The translations under genes were made by a program, and so were the position numbers. The notes under the pieces were generated by a model. The model had not been told where the DNA came from. It worked only from the letters and a program-made list of their open reading frames with translations, and searched no databases. This document shows positions 1 to 5,745 of a stretch of 6,926 nucleotides of DNA, piece by piece. The stretch spans positions 1 to 6,926 of the forward strand of contig CAMLQP010000158.1 in the NCBI GenBank assembly GCA_946482115.1. The letters run 5' to 3'. Position 1 is the stretch's first letter; each line of letters starts with the position of its first letter. Origin of the DNA: an uncultured Comamonadaceae bacterium (GTDB lineage: Bacteria > Pseudomonadota > Gammaproteobacteria > Burkholderiales > Burkholderiaceae).

Positions 1-2
1 AC

Positions 3-1241
3 TCCAACCCCTGCATCGCCTACCTGATGGAGGAGAACAGCCTGACCATGCAGGCACTGGTGATCGCGCATGCCGCCTACGGCCACAACTCGTTCTTCAA
101 GGGCAACTACCTGTTCCGCACCTGGACCGATGCCGAGGCCATCGTCGACTACATGGTGTTCGCGCGCAAGTACATCGCCGAATGCGAGGCCCGCCACGGC
201 CTGGAGGCGGTGGAGCTGCTGCTCGACTCCTGCCACGCGCTGCAGAACCACGGCGTGGACCGCTACAAGCGTCCGGCCAAGCTCTCGCTGGACAAGGAAC
301 GCGCGCGCCAGCGCGAGCGCGAGGCCTACCTGCAAAGCCAGGTCAACGACCTGTGGCGCACCCTGCCCCAGCGTGCACGCGCGGAAGAGGCGCAGGCGCC
401 CCAGCGTTTCCCCGAGGAGCCGCAGGAGAACCTGCTCTACTTCATCGAGAAGTACGCCCCCCTGCTGCAGCCCTGGCAGCGCGAGGTCGTGCGCATCGTG
501 CGCAAGATCTCGCAGTACTTCTACCCGCAGCGCCAGACGCAGGTGATGAACGAAGGCTGGGCCACCTTCTGGCACTACACCATGCTCAACCGCCTGTTCG
601 ACGAAGGCGTGGTCGGCTCCGGCTTCATGATGGAATTTCTGCAGAGCCACACCAACGTGGTGCTGCAGCCGCCCGTGGGCCACCCCTGGTACCGGGGCAT
701 CAACCCCTACGCGCTGGGGTTTGCCATGATGCGCGACATCCGCCGCATCTGCGAGAGCCCGGAGGCCGAGGACCGCGAGTGGTTCCCCGACATCGCGGGA
801 GCCGACTGGCAGCGGACGCTGGACTTCGCGATGCGCAACTTCAAGGACGAGAGTTTCATCGCCCAGTACCTCTCGCCGCGCCTGATCCGCGACTTCCACC
901 TCTTCGCCGTGCTGGATGACGACGCCGACAGCCAGCTCACCGTGTCCGCCATCCACGACGCCTCGGGCTACCGCCACATCCGCCAGAAGCTGGCGGACCA
1001 GTACAACCTGGGGCACAACGAACCCAACATCCAGGTCTGGAACGTGGACCTGCAGGGTGATCGGTCGCTGACGCTGCGCCACACGCCCTACCAGCGCCGC
1101 CCGCTGAACGAGCAGACCGACGAGGTGCTGAAACACGTCGCCCGGCTCTGGGGGTTCGACGTGCGCCTGGAGACCGTGGACGAACAGGGCCAGGTGCGCA
1201 GCGTGCGCGAGCGCAAGTGGGAGAAACGCAACCGGCTCTAG
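3..1241 (+). CDS. spoVR: SpoVR family protein (YcgB-like), 5' truncated by window edge
   Basis: The reading frame is already open at base 3 and reads SNPCIAYLMEEN, an internal SpoVR/YcgB motif, so the first ATG (27) is not the start. About 413 residues are present; E. coli YcgB is about 510, so roughly the first 95-100 are missing. Family hallmarks follow in order: HAAYGHNSFF (nt 69 on), FRTWTDAEAIVDY, LLDSCHAL, GVDRYKRP, SQYFYPQ followed by QVMNEGWATFWHYT (near nt 549-580), SHTNVV, NPYALGFAM, WFPDIAG, FKDESFIAQYLSPR, and a C-terminal LWGFDV. Conservation is end to end with no frameshift. The biochemical function is not settled: Bacillus SpoVR affects spore cortex, while proteobacterial homologues are usually encoded with a PrkA-type kinase and a YeaH/DUF444 protein and linked to stress or stationary phase. 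Those partners would be expected just left of the window (inference). hpnD follows 60 bases downstream on the same strand. Confidence 0.96.
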   Translation, partial: SNPCIAYLMEENSLTMQALVIAHAAYGHNSFFKGNYLFRTWTDAEAIVDYMVFARKYIAECEARHGLEAVELLLDSCHALQNHGVDRYKRPAKLSLDKERARQREREAYLQSQVNDLWRTLPQRARAEEAQAPQRFPEEPQENLLYFIEKYAPLLQPWQREVVRIVRKISQYFYPQRQTQVMNEGWATFWHYTMLNRLFDEGVVGSGFMMEFLQSHTNVVLQPPVGHPWYRGINPYALGFAMMRDIRRICESPEAEDREWFPDIAGADWQRTLDFAMRNFKDESFIAQYLSPRLIRDFHLFAVLDDDADSQLTVSAIHDASGYRHIRQKLADQYNLGHNEPNIQVWNVDLQGDRSLTLRHTPYQRRPLNEQTDEVLKHVARLWGFDVRLETVDEQGQVRSVRERKWEKRNRL

Positions 1242-1301
1242 GCAGCGCCGGTCATCGCCCCTGGCGGCTGTTTACACTTCCCGTGCAACACGCCAACGCC
1301 G

Positions 1302-2165
1302 ATGACCCCAGAAGAACAAGCCGTCCAGCAACAGGTTGCCGCCTCGGGCAGCAGCTTCTATTACGCCTTCCTGTTCCTGCCCGCCGAACGCCGGCTGGCG
1401 ATCACCGCGTTCTACGCCTTCTGCCGTGAGGTGGACGACGTGGTGGACGAGGCCCGCGACCCCGGGGTGGCCCAGGCCAAGCTCGACTGGTGGCGCCACG
1501 AGGTGCGCCAGGCCTTCGCGGGCGCCCCCCAGCACCCGGTCATGAAAGCGCTGATGCCCCATGTTCCCCGGTTCGGCATCCCCGAACGGGCGCTGCAGGA
1601 CGTGATCACCGGCTGCCAGATGGACCTGGACCAGAGCCGCTACCTGGATTTCACGACGCTGCAGCGCTACTGCCACCTCGTCGCCGGCGTGGTGGGCGAG
1701 GTCGCCGCGCGCATCTTCGGCCAGAGCGACGAGCGCACCACCGCCTATGCCCACAGGCTGGGCCTGGCCTTGCAGCTCACCAACATCGTGCGCGACGTGG
1801 GCGAGGACGCGGTGCGCGGCCGCGTCTACCTGCCGGTGAACGAGCTGCAGCGGTTCGACGTCAAGGCCCACGAGCTGATCAAACGTGGACAGGGCGCGGT
1901 GGAGCCCGGCTTCCCGGTCCGCTTCGAGGCCCTGATGCGGTTCCAGATCGAACGCGCGCTGGGTGTCTACGACGAAGCCCTGGCGCTGCTGCCCGACGCC
2001 GACCGCCGTGCCCAGAAACCCGGCCTGATGATGGCCAGCATCTACCGCACCCTGCTGCGCGAGATCGCCACGGAACCGCAGCTGGTGCTCACGCGTCGCG
2101 TGTCGCTCACGCCGCTGCGCAAGTTCTGGCTGGCCTGGAAGGTCCAGGCGCTCGGCCGGCTATGA
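1302..2165 (+). CDS. hpnD: Presqualene diphosphate synthase HpnD
   Basis: This is a 287-residue trans-isoprenyl diphosphate synthase of the squalene/phytoene synthase family. HpnD condenses two farnesyl diphosphates into presqualene diphosphate, the first of three steps (HpnD, HpnC, HpnE) to squalene for hopanoids. The N-terminus MTPEEQ...SGSSFYYAFLFLP is typical of HpnD and supports the ATG at 1302. Both Mg-diphosphate-binding aspartate motifs are intact: DDVVDE at residues 45-50 and DVGED at 165-169, the latter in NIVRDVGEDAVRGRVYLP. The motif YCHLVAGVVGEV lies at 123-134. The length is normal for the family. No Shine-Dalgarno sequence precedes the ATG, and the gap after the SpoVR gene is 60 bases with no clear terminator, so co-transcription with SpoVR is possible but unproven. 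The stop overlaps a downstream ATG (ATGA at 2162-2165). Phytoene synthase is the main alternative, but the HpnE neighbour argues for HpnD. Confidence 0.93.
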   Translation: MTPEEQAVQQQVAASGSSFYYAFLFLPAERRLAITAFYAFCREVDDVVDEARDPGVAQAKLDWWRHEVRQAFAGAPQHPVMKALMPHVPRFGIPERALQDVITGCQMDLDQSRYLDFTTLQRYCHLVAGVVGEVAARIFGQSDERTTAYAHRLGLALQLTNIVRDVGEDAVRGRVYLPVNELQRFDVKAHELIKRGQGAVEPGFPVRFEALMRFQIERALGVYDEALALLPDADRRAQKPGLMMASIYRTLLREIATEPQLVLTRRVSLTPLRKFWLAWKVQALGRL

Positions 2166-2254
2166 AACAGGCCTGCGCGCGTACCCACTGCGCGTGTGGC
2201 GCAACCCCCCGGGGGGGCTGGTCCGCCTCCGGGCGGACCGGCGGCGGATCGTGA
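2162..2254 (+). other. Possible 30-codon leader ORF bridging hpnD and hpnE
   Basis: An ATG at 2162 overlaps the hpnD stop as ATGA. It opens 30 sense codons (beginning MKQACARTHCACGA, ending TGGGS) and stops with TGA at 2252-2254, which overlaps the likely GTG start of hpnE as GTGA. The arrangement would let ribosomes leaving hpnD continue through the junction to hpnE by termination-reinitiation. The peptide is Gly/Ala/Arg/Cys-rich, matches no family I know, and its composition is what GC-rich noncoding DNA gives by chance. I regard it as a possible coupling device and not as a protein with its own function. It could equally be coincidence, since both overlaps are short. Confidence 0.3.
2217..2242 (+). 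repeat. Stable GC hairpin with UNCG-type loop before hpnE
   Basis: GGTCCGCC (2220-2227) and GGCGGACC (2232-2239) form a perfect 8-bp inverted repeat around TCCG. The stem extends outward by a T-G wobble and two more G-C pairs, giving 11 bp. In RNA the loop is C(UCCG)G, a member of the stable UNCG tetraloop class. It ends 8 bases before the proposed hpnE GTG start. No T-tract follows, so it is not a standard intrinsic terminator. A C6G7 run (2205-2217) directly precedes it and is itself palindromic. It may be a dispersed intergenic repeat or an mRNA processing/stability element; the sequence alone cannot decide. Confidence 0.6.
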
Positions 2255-3531
2255 CCACGGTCGCCATCATAGGCGGCGGCTGGGCCGGCCTGGCCGCCGC
2301 CGTCAGCGCCACCGAAGCCGGCGCGCGGGTCACGGTGTTCGAGGCCGCGCGCCACTGGGGCGGCCGCGCCCGCGCCGTGGCTGGCCCCGAAGGCGAAACG
2401 CTGGACAACGGCCAGCACATCCTGATCGGTGCCTATGGCGCCACGCTGGGCCTGATGCAGCGGCTGGGCGTGGACCTGCAACAGGCCCTGCTGGCACTGC
2501 CGCTGGCCCTGCCCTTTGCCGACGGCGGCGGGCTGCGCACGCCGGCCTGGGCCGCGCGCTGGCCAGCGCCGTGGGACGCGCTGGCGGCCATGGCCACCAC
2601 GGCGGGCTGGTCAGTATCCGAACGCGCGGGACTGGTGGCGGCCTCGCTGCGCTGGCGGCTGGGCGGCTTCCGCTGCGAGCCTGACCGCTCCGTGGCCGAC
2701 CTCTGCGCCGCGCTGCCCCCGCGCGTGCGCGACGAGCTGATCGAGCCGCTGTGCGTCTCGGCCCTCAACACGCCGCTGGCACAGGCCAGCGGTGCCGTTT
2801 TCCTGCGCGTGCTGCGCGACGCCCTGTTCGGCGCCGGCCATGCCCCGTGGAAAGCCTCGACGCTGCTGCTGCCCCGTCAGGACCTGTCCGAGCTGCTGCC
2901 GGCACCCGCCGCGCGCTGGCTGAACACGCACGGCGCGGATCTGCGCCCGGGCCAGCGGGTGATGACGCTGCAGCCACACGCCCCGGGCTGGTCGGTCGAT
3001 GGTGAGCGTTTCGACACGGTGGTGCTGGCCGCCTCCAGCGTGGAATGCGCCCGGCTGGCCGAACCGCTCGCCCCTCATTGGGCGCAGCAGGCCCGGGCGC
3101 TGCGTTTCCAGGCGATCACCACCGTCTATGCCCAGGGGCCGTCCAGCCTGCGCCTGTTGCACCCCATGCTGGCTCTCAGGCCCGGGCCAGCGGCGCCCGC
3201 GCAGTTCGTGTTCGACCGCGGCCAGCTTGGCGGCCCGGCGGGGCAGCTGGCCCTGGTGGTCAGCGCCAGCCAGGGCGAGCGCGAGCTGCTGCAGCAGCAG
3301 GCCCTGGCCCAGACCGAACGGACCCTGGGGCTGGGTGGCCTGAAGGCCCTGACCACCGTGGTGGAAAAACGCGCCACCTTTGCCTGCACACCAGCCCTGC
3401 AACGGCCCGGCGCGCAGATCGCGTCCGGCCTGTGGGCCGCCGCCGATTTTGTGGATGGTCCCTACCCCGCCACGCTCGAGGGCGCGGTACGCAGCGGCCT
3501 GGCCGCCGGCCGCGCCGCGCTTCAGGGCTGA
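2251..3531 (+). CDS. hpnE: Hydroxysqualene dehydroxylase HpnE (FAD-dependent)
   Basis: From the GTG at 2251 this is a 426-residue flavin amine-oxidase/phytoene-desaturase-like protein. HpnE reductively removes the hydroxyl of hydroxysqualene to give squalene. The N-terminal Rossmann motif begins at once (VAIIGGGWAGLAAA, residues 4-17), with the acidic ribose-binding residue at E31 (TVFEA), then HWGGRARA (35-42) and DNGQHILIGAY (52-62), typical of HpnE. The C-terminal FAD-contact segment WAAADFVDGPYPATLEGA is present, followed by SGLAAGRAAL near the end. The frame stays open upstream to a GTG at 2194, adding 19 Arg/Pro/Gly-rich residues, but that extension crosses the hairpin and would precede a motif that normally sits at the extreme N-terminus, so I prefer 2251. 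The ribosome-binding site is weak (GGCGG). The end overlaps the convergent META gene by 10 bases. Confidence 0.92.
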   Translation: MTTVAIIGGGWAGLAAAVSATEAGARVTVFEAARHWGGRARAVAGPEGETLDNGQHILIGAYGATLGLMQRLGVDLQQALLALPLALPFADGGGLRTPAWAARWPAPWDALAAMATTAGWSVSERAGLVAASLRWRLGGFRCEPDRSVADLCAALPPRVRDELIEPLCVSALNTPLAQASGAVFLRVLRDALFGAGHAPWKASTLLLPRQDLSELLPAPAARWLNTHGADLRPGQRVMTLQPHAPGWSVDGERFDTVVLAASSVECARLAEPLAPHWAQQARALRFQAITTVYAQGPSSLRLLHPMLALRPGPAAPAQFVFDRGQLGGPAGQLALVVSASQGERELLQQQALAQTERTLGLGGLKALTTVVEKRATFACTPALQRPGAQIASGLWAAADFVDGPYPATLEGAVRSGLAAGRAALQG

Positions 3532-3917
3532 CGGGTCAGGCGCAGCACTTCCTTCGCGCCGGCATCCAGCAGCACCAGCTGCAGGGCCTCGATGCGCGCC
3601 TGCCGCGTCTCGTCCAGGGCCTTGAGCACGCGCGACTCAACTGCCATGGCTTCGCCCGGGCACATGCGGCGCGTGGCGGCCAGCGGGCCCAGCCGCAGGT
3701 TGGCGCCCTCCACCCGGGCCGGGCCGGTGTAGCGGTTGCAGCCGGCGCTGCCCGACACCTGGGCCAGCCCCTGGAAGACCAGGTCCACCGGCACGGCGGA
3801 ACCCGCCAGGACCCAGCGGCTGTCGGCCAGGCCGGACAGGTTGCCGGCACCAGAACCGGGGGCCGCGCAGGCCGACACCAGGCCGGCGCTCAGCACGGCC
3901 AGAACACCCGTCTTCAT
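3522..3917 (-). CDS. META-domain (HslJ-like) small lipoprotein
   Basis: This 131-residue protein opens with a short lipoprotein signal peptide: MKTG, a hydrophobic stretch, then the lipobox LVSAC with the acylated cysteine at position 17. It is therefore predicted to be membrane-anchored on the periplasmic side. After a Gly/Ser linker comes a single META domain: the SRWVL opening (33-37), SAGCNRYTGP (57-66) and the conserved ATRRMCPG segment (81-88). In E. coli HslJ, a META-domain heat-inducible protein, the domain is associated with novobiocin resistance; the molecular role is unclear, so no function is assigned here. The start is firm: an exceptional Shine-Dalgarno sequence precedes it and the ATG overlaps the HAD stop as ATGA, implying translational coupling. 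It converges on hpnE with a 10-base tail overlap. Confidence 0.88.
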   Translation of the reverse strand: MKTGVLAVLSAGLVSACAAPGSGAGNLSGLADSRWVLAGSAVPVDLVFQGLAQVSGSAGCNRYTGPARVEGANLRLGPLAATRRMCPGEAMAVESRVLKALDETRQARIEALQLVLLDAGAKEVLRLTRQP

Positions 3918-4624
3918 GCGTCACCTCCTTGCAGCACGCGTTCGCACAGTTCGCCCAGGTGGGCCACGCTCAGGTGAGGCCGGTGGGGTGCATGCGCCCA
4001 GACGGCGCCCTGGCGGTTCACCCAGGCCACCTGCATGCCGGCGCCCAGGCCACCCAGGACATCCAGCTGCGGGTCGTCCCCCACGTGCAGTACGGCGCCG
4101 GGATCGACCCCGGCCAGCCTGGCCGCCGCATGAAAAATGGGTGCGTGGGGTTTGGCCACGCCGAATTCGCGGGCGCTGAGCGCGGCGGTGAAGTGTTCTT
4201 CCAGCCCCACGCGGGCCAGATCGGCATTGCCATTGGACAGCGCGACGATGGGGTAACGCGCGCCCAGTGCCCGCAGGGCCGGCACCGTGTCGGCGAACAG
4301 ATCCACGCGCTGGCGCTCGGCAAAGAACACGTCAAATGCGGCCCCGGCCAACCCGGGATCGTCACCCGCACGCTCCAGCGCCAGCCGGATGCTCTCGCGC
4401 CGCAGCGCCGTCAGGTCGTGCGCCCATTCGGGATGGGTGGCTTCCACCTCGGCACGCAGCACGCGCCGCCATTCGGCGTCCCGCAGCCGCACGGCCGTGG
4501 CCGGCGCCTGCTCCGTCAGCCAGGTGTCCAGAACCTGCTCGGCCCGGGCAATGGTGGGCCAGATGGGCCACAAGGTGTCGTCGAGGTCCAGGGTTATGGC
4601 CCTGATTCGGGAAACGTCCAGCAT
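3914..4624 (-). CDS. HAD superfamily hydrolase, YigB-like phosphatase
   Basis: From the ATG at 4624 the protein has 236 residues. All four HAD motifs are present: DLDDT at 13-17 (nucleophile D13, acid/base D15), S130 in ALSNGN, K158 in GVAKP, and GDDPQLD at 182-188. A helical cap region lies between motifs I and II, as in subfamily IA. The overall pattern, including GAGMQVAWVNR and a late RPHLSVAHLGEL, resembles E. coli YigB, a phosphatase acting on FMN and on the riboflavin-pathway intermediate 5-amino-6-(5-phosphoribitylamino)uracil; HAD substrates are hard to predict, so this is a hint only. The start is uncertain: an in-frame ATG at 4645 would add seven residues (MRYSPTP) and would overlap the hemH start codon on the other strand. 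Neither start has a good ribosome-binding site. The gene is coupled to the downstream lipoprotein by ATGA. Confidence 0.9.
   Translation of the reverse strand: MLDVSRIRAITLDLDDTLWPIWPTIARAEQVLDTWLTEQAPATAVRLRDAEWRRVLRAEVEATHPEWAHDLTALRRESIRLALERAGDDPGLAGAAFDVFFAERQRVDLFADTVPALRALGARYPIVALSNGNADLARVGLEEHFTAALSAREFGVAKPHAPIFHAAARLAGVDPGAVLHVGDDPQLDVLGGLGAGMQVAWVNRQGAVWAHAPHRPHLSVAHLGELCERVLQGGDA
3921..3930 (-). promoter_or_regulatory. Perfect Shine-Dalgarno for the META lipoprotein
   Basis: On the - strand the sequence is AAGGAGGTGA, fully complementary to the usual 3' tail of 16S rRNA (TCACCTCCTT on the + strand). Its GGAGG core is 6 bases from the ATG at 3917. It lies inside the last codons of the HAD gene. 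It is far stronger than the sites of the neighbouring genes and fixes the META start. Confidence 0.85.
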
Positions 4625-4631
4625 AGGTGTC

Positions 4632-4636
4632 GGAGA
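4632..4636 (+). promoter_or_regulatory. Ribosome-binding site of hemH
   Basis: GGAGA sits 7 bases before the hemH ATG at 4644. It lies within the 19-base gap between the divergent HAD and hemH start codons, and it supports choosing 4644 as the hemH start. I could not identify a convincing -10/-35 pair in this gap; any hemH promoter must lie within the HAD coding sequence. Confidence 0.6.
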
Positions 4637-4643
4637 ATAGCGC

Positions 4644-5735
4644 ATGGCCTTTCGAACCGAACCTCCGCACACCCATGGCCGCTCGCCCCGCACGGGCGTT
4701 CTGCTGGTCAACCTCGGCACCCCCGATGCCCCCGATGCCCCCGCCCTGCGGCGCTACCTGGCCGAGTTCCTGAGCGACCCGCGCGTGGTGGAGATTCCGA
4801 AACCGCTGTGGTGGCTGATCCTGCACGGCATCATCCTGCGGGTGCGCCCGGCCAGGTCGGCGGCCAAATACGCCAGTGTGTGGATGAAGGAGGGCTCGCC
4901 CCTCAAGGTCTGGACCGAGCGCCAGTCCACGCTGCTGCGCGGCTATCTGGGAGAACGCGGCCACCAGCTGGTGGTGCGCCACGCCATGCGCTATGGCCAG
5001 CCATCCATTGCCTCGCAGCTCGATGCGCTCAAGGCCGAGGGCGTGACACGCATCCTCGTCGTGCCGCTCTACCCGCAGTACAGCGGCACCACCACCGCCA
5101 GCGTGGTGGACGCGGTCGGCGCCTGGTCGGCCCGGGTGCGCGCCCTGCCCGAGCTGCGCTGGATCAACCGCTACCACGACGACCCCGGCTACATCCAGGC
5201 ACTCAAGGCCTCGGTGCTCAAGCACTGGACCACCAACGGCCGCCCCGAAAAACTGGTGATGAGCTTTCACGGCGTGCCCGAGCGCACGCTGCACCTGGGC
5301 GATCCCTACCACTGCGAATGCCTGAAGACCGCCCGCCTGCTTGCCGAAGCCCTGGGGCTCGGCAAGGACCAGTGGGTGGCCACCTTCCAGTCCCGCTTCG
5401 GCAAGGCGAAATGGCTGGAGCCCTACACCGAGCCCACCCTGGTGGCCCTGGCGCAGGCGGGCGTGAAGCACGTGGACGTGATCTGCCCCGGCTTCGCGGC
5501 CGACTGTCTGGAGACGCTGGAAGAAATCCAGATGGAGGTGCAGGAAGCCTTCAAGCACGCTGGCGGCGAGCGGTTTGGCTACATCCCCTGCCTCAACGAC
5601 AACGCCGAGTGGATGCGCGCACTGGCCGACCTGTGCGAACGCCACCTGGGCGGGTGGCCCACGCGGACCTCACCCGACCCGCGCGAACTGGAACTGGCGC
5701 GTGCACGCGCCATCGGCCTGGGCGCCAAAAACTAG
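4644..5735 (+). CDS. hemH: Ferrochelatase
   Basis: This 363-residue enzyme inserts Fe(II) into protoporphyrin IX, the final step of protoheme synthesis, in the cytoplasm or at the inner membrane. Class-defining segments are all intact: LLVNLGTPDAP (20-30), EFLSDPRVVEIP (41-52), MRYGQPSI (115-122), VVPLYPQYSGTTTAS (139-153), MSFHGVPERTL (206-216) with the metal-site histidine H209, DPYHCEC (220-226), FQSRFG (248-253), and CPGFAADCLETLEEI (281-295) with the acidic partner E290 aligning to the conserved catalytic glutamate. The length is normal for proteobacterial ferrochelatases. The start has a GGAGA site at good spacing. The gene stands alone on its strand: it diverges from the HAD phosphatase and converges on the alpha/beta hydrolase with 10 bases between stop codons. 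No other heme genes are in the window. Confidence 0.97.
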   Translation: MAFRTEPPHTHGRSPRTGVLLVNLGTPDAPDAPALRRYLAEFLSDPRVVEIPKPLWWLILHGIILRVRPARSAAKYASVWMKEGSPLKVWTERQSTLLRGYLGERGHQLVVRHAMRYGQPSIASQLDALKAEGVTRILVVPLYPQYSGTTTASVVDAVGAWSARVRALPELRWINRYHDDPGYIQALKASVLKHWTTNGRPEKLVMSFHGVPERTLHLGDPYHCECLKTARLLAEALGLGKDQWVATFQSRFGKAKWLEPYTEPTLVALAQAGVKHVDVICPGFAADCLETLEEIQMEVQEAFKHAGGERFGYIPCLNDNAEWMRALADLCERHLGGWPTRTSPDPRELELARARAIGLGAKN

Positions 5736-5745
5736 GGCAGGCCCT
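5727..5745 (-). terminator. Weak candidate intrinsic terminator for the hydrolase operon
   Basis: Read on the - strand just past the hydrolase stop, AGGGC and GCCCT form a short stem (5734-5745) followed after AG by TTTTT (complement of 5727-5731). The loop is only 2-4 bases and the stem 4-5 bp, so it is marginal. The T-run falls inside the last codons of hemH. Nothing comparable with a T-tract is seen on the + strand for hemH. Confidence 0.25.

Noticed and set aside
182..919. 245-codon + strand frame inside the SpoVR gene
   Set aside because: Out-of-frame overlap with a strongly conserved protein; low-complexity Ala/Arg/Pro composition.
1246..1275. Possible hairpin between the SpoVR gene and hpnD (AGCGCC / GGCGGCT)
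   Set aside because: The stem needs a bulge and is not followed by a real T-tract; too weak to call a terminator.
1271..1299. TTTACA as a possible -35 element before hpnD
   Set aside because: No acceptable -10 hexamer at 16-18 bases spacing; not enough to call a promoter.
1272..1871. 199-codon - strand frame opposite hpnD
   Set aside because: Antisense shadow; the hpnD aspartate motifs are intact on the + strand.
2194..2250. 19-residue N-terminal extension of HpnE from GTG 2194
   Set aside because: It crosses the hairpin, is Arg/Pro/Gly-rich, and would displace the FAD-binding motif from its usual place at the N-terminus; the GTG at 2251 fits the family better.
2611..3402. 263-codon - strand frame opposite hpnE
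   Set aside because: Antisense shadow of a gene with intact FAD-binding motifs; no recognisable domain.
4722..4739. Two tandem copies of the 9-mer CCCGATGCC early in hemH
   Set aside because: They encode PDAPDA within the conserved ferrochelatase N-terminal segment, which has the normal length for the family, so this is codon choice on a conserved stretch and not an inserted repeat.
4362..5645. 427-codon - strand open frame opposite hemH
   Set aside because: Antisense shadow of ferrochelatase; no domain pattern, and stop-free frames are common at this GC content.
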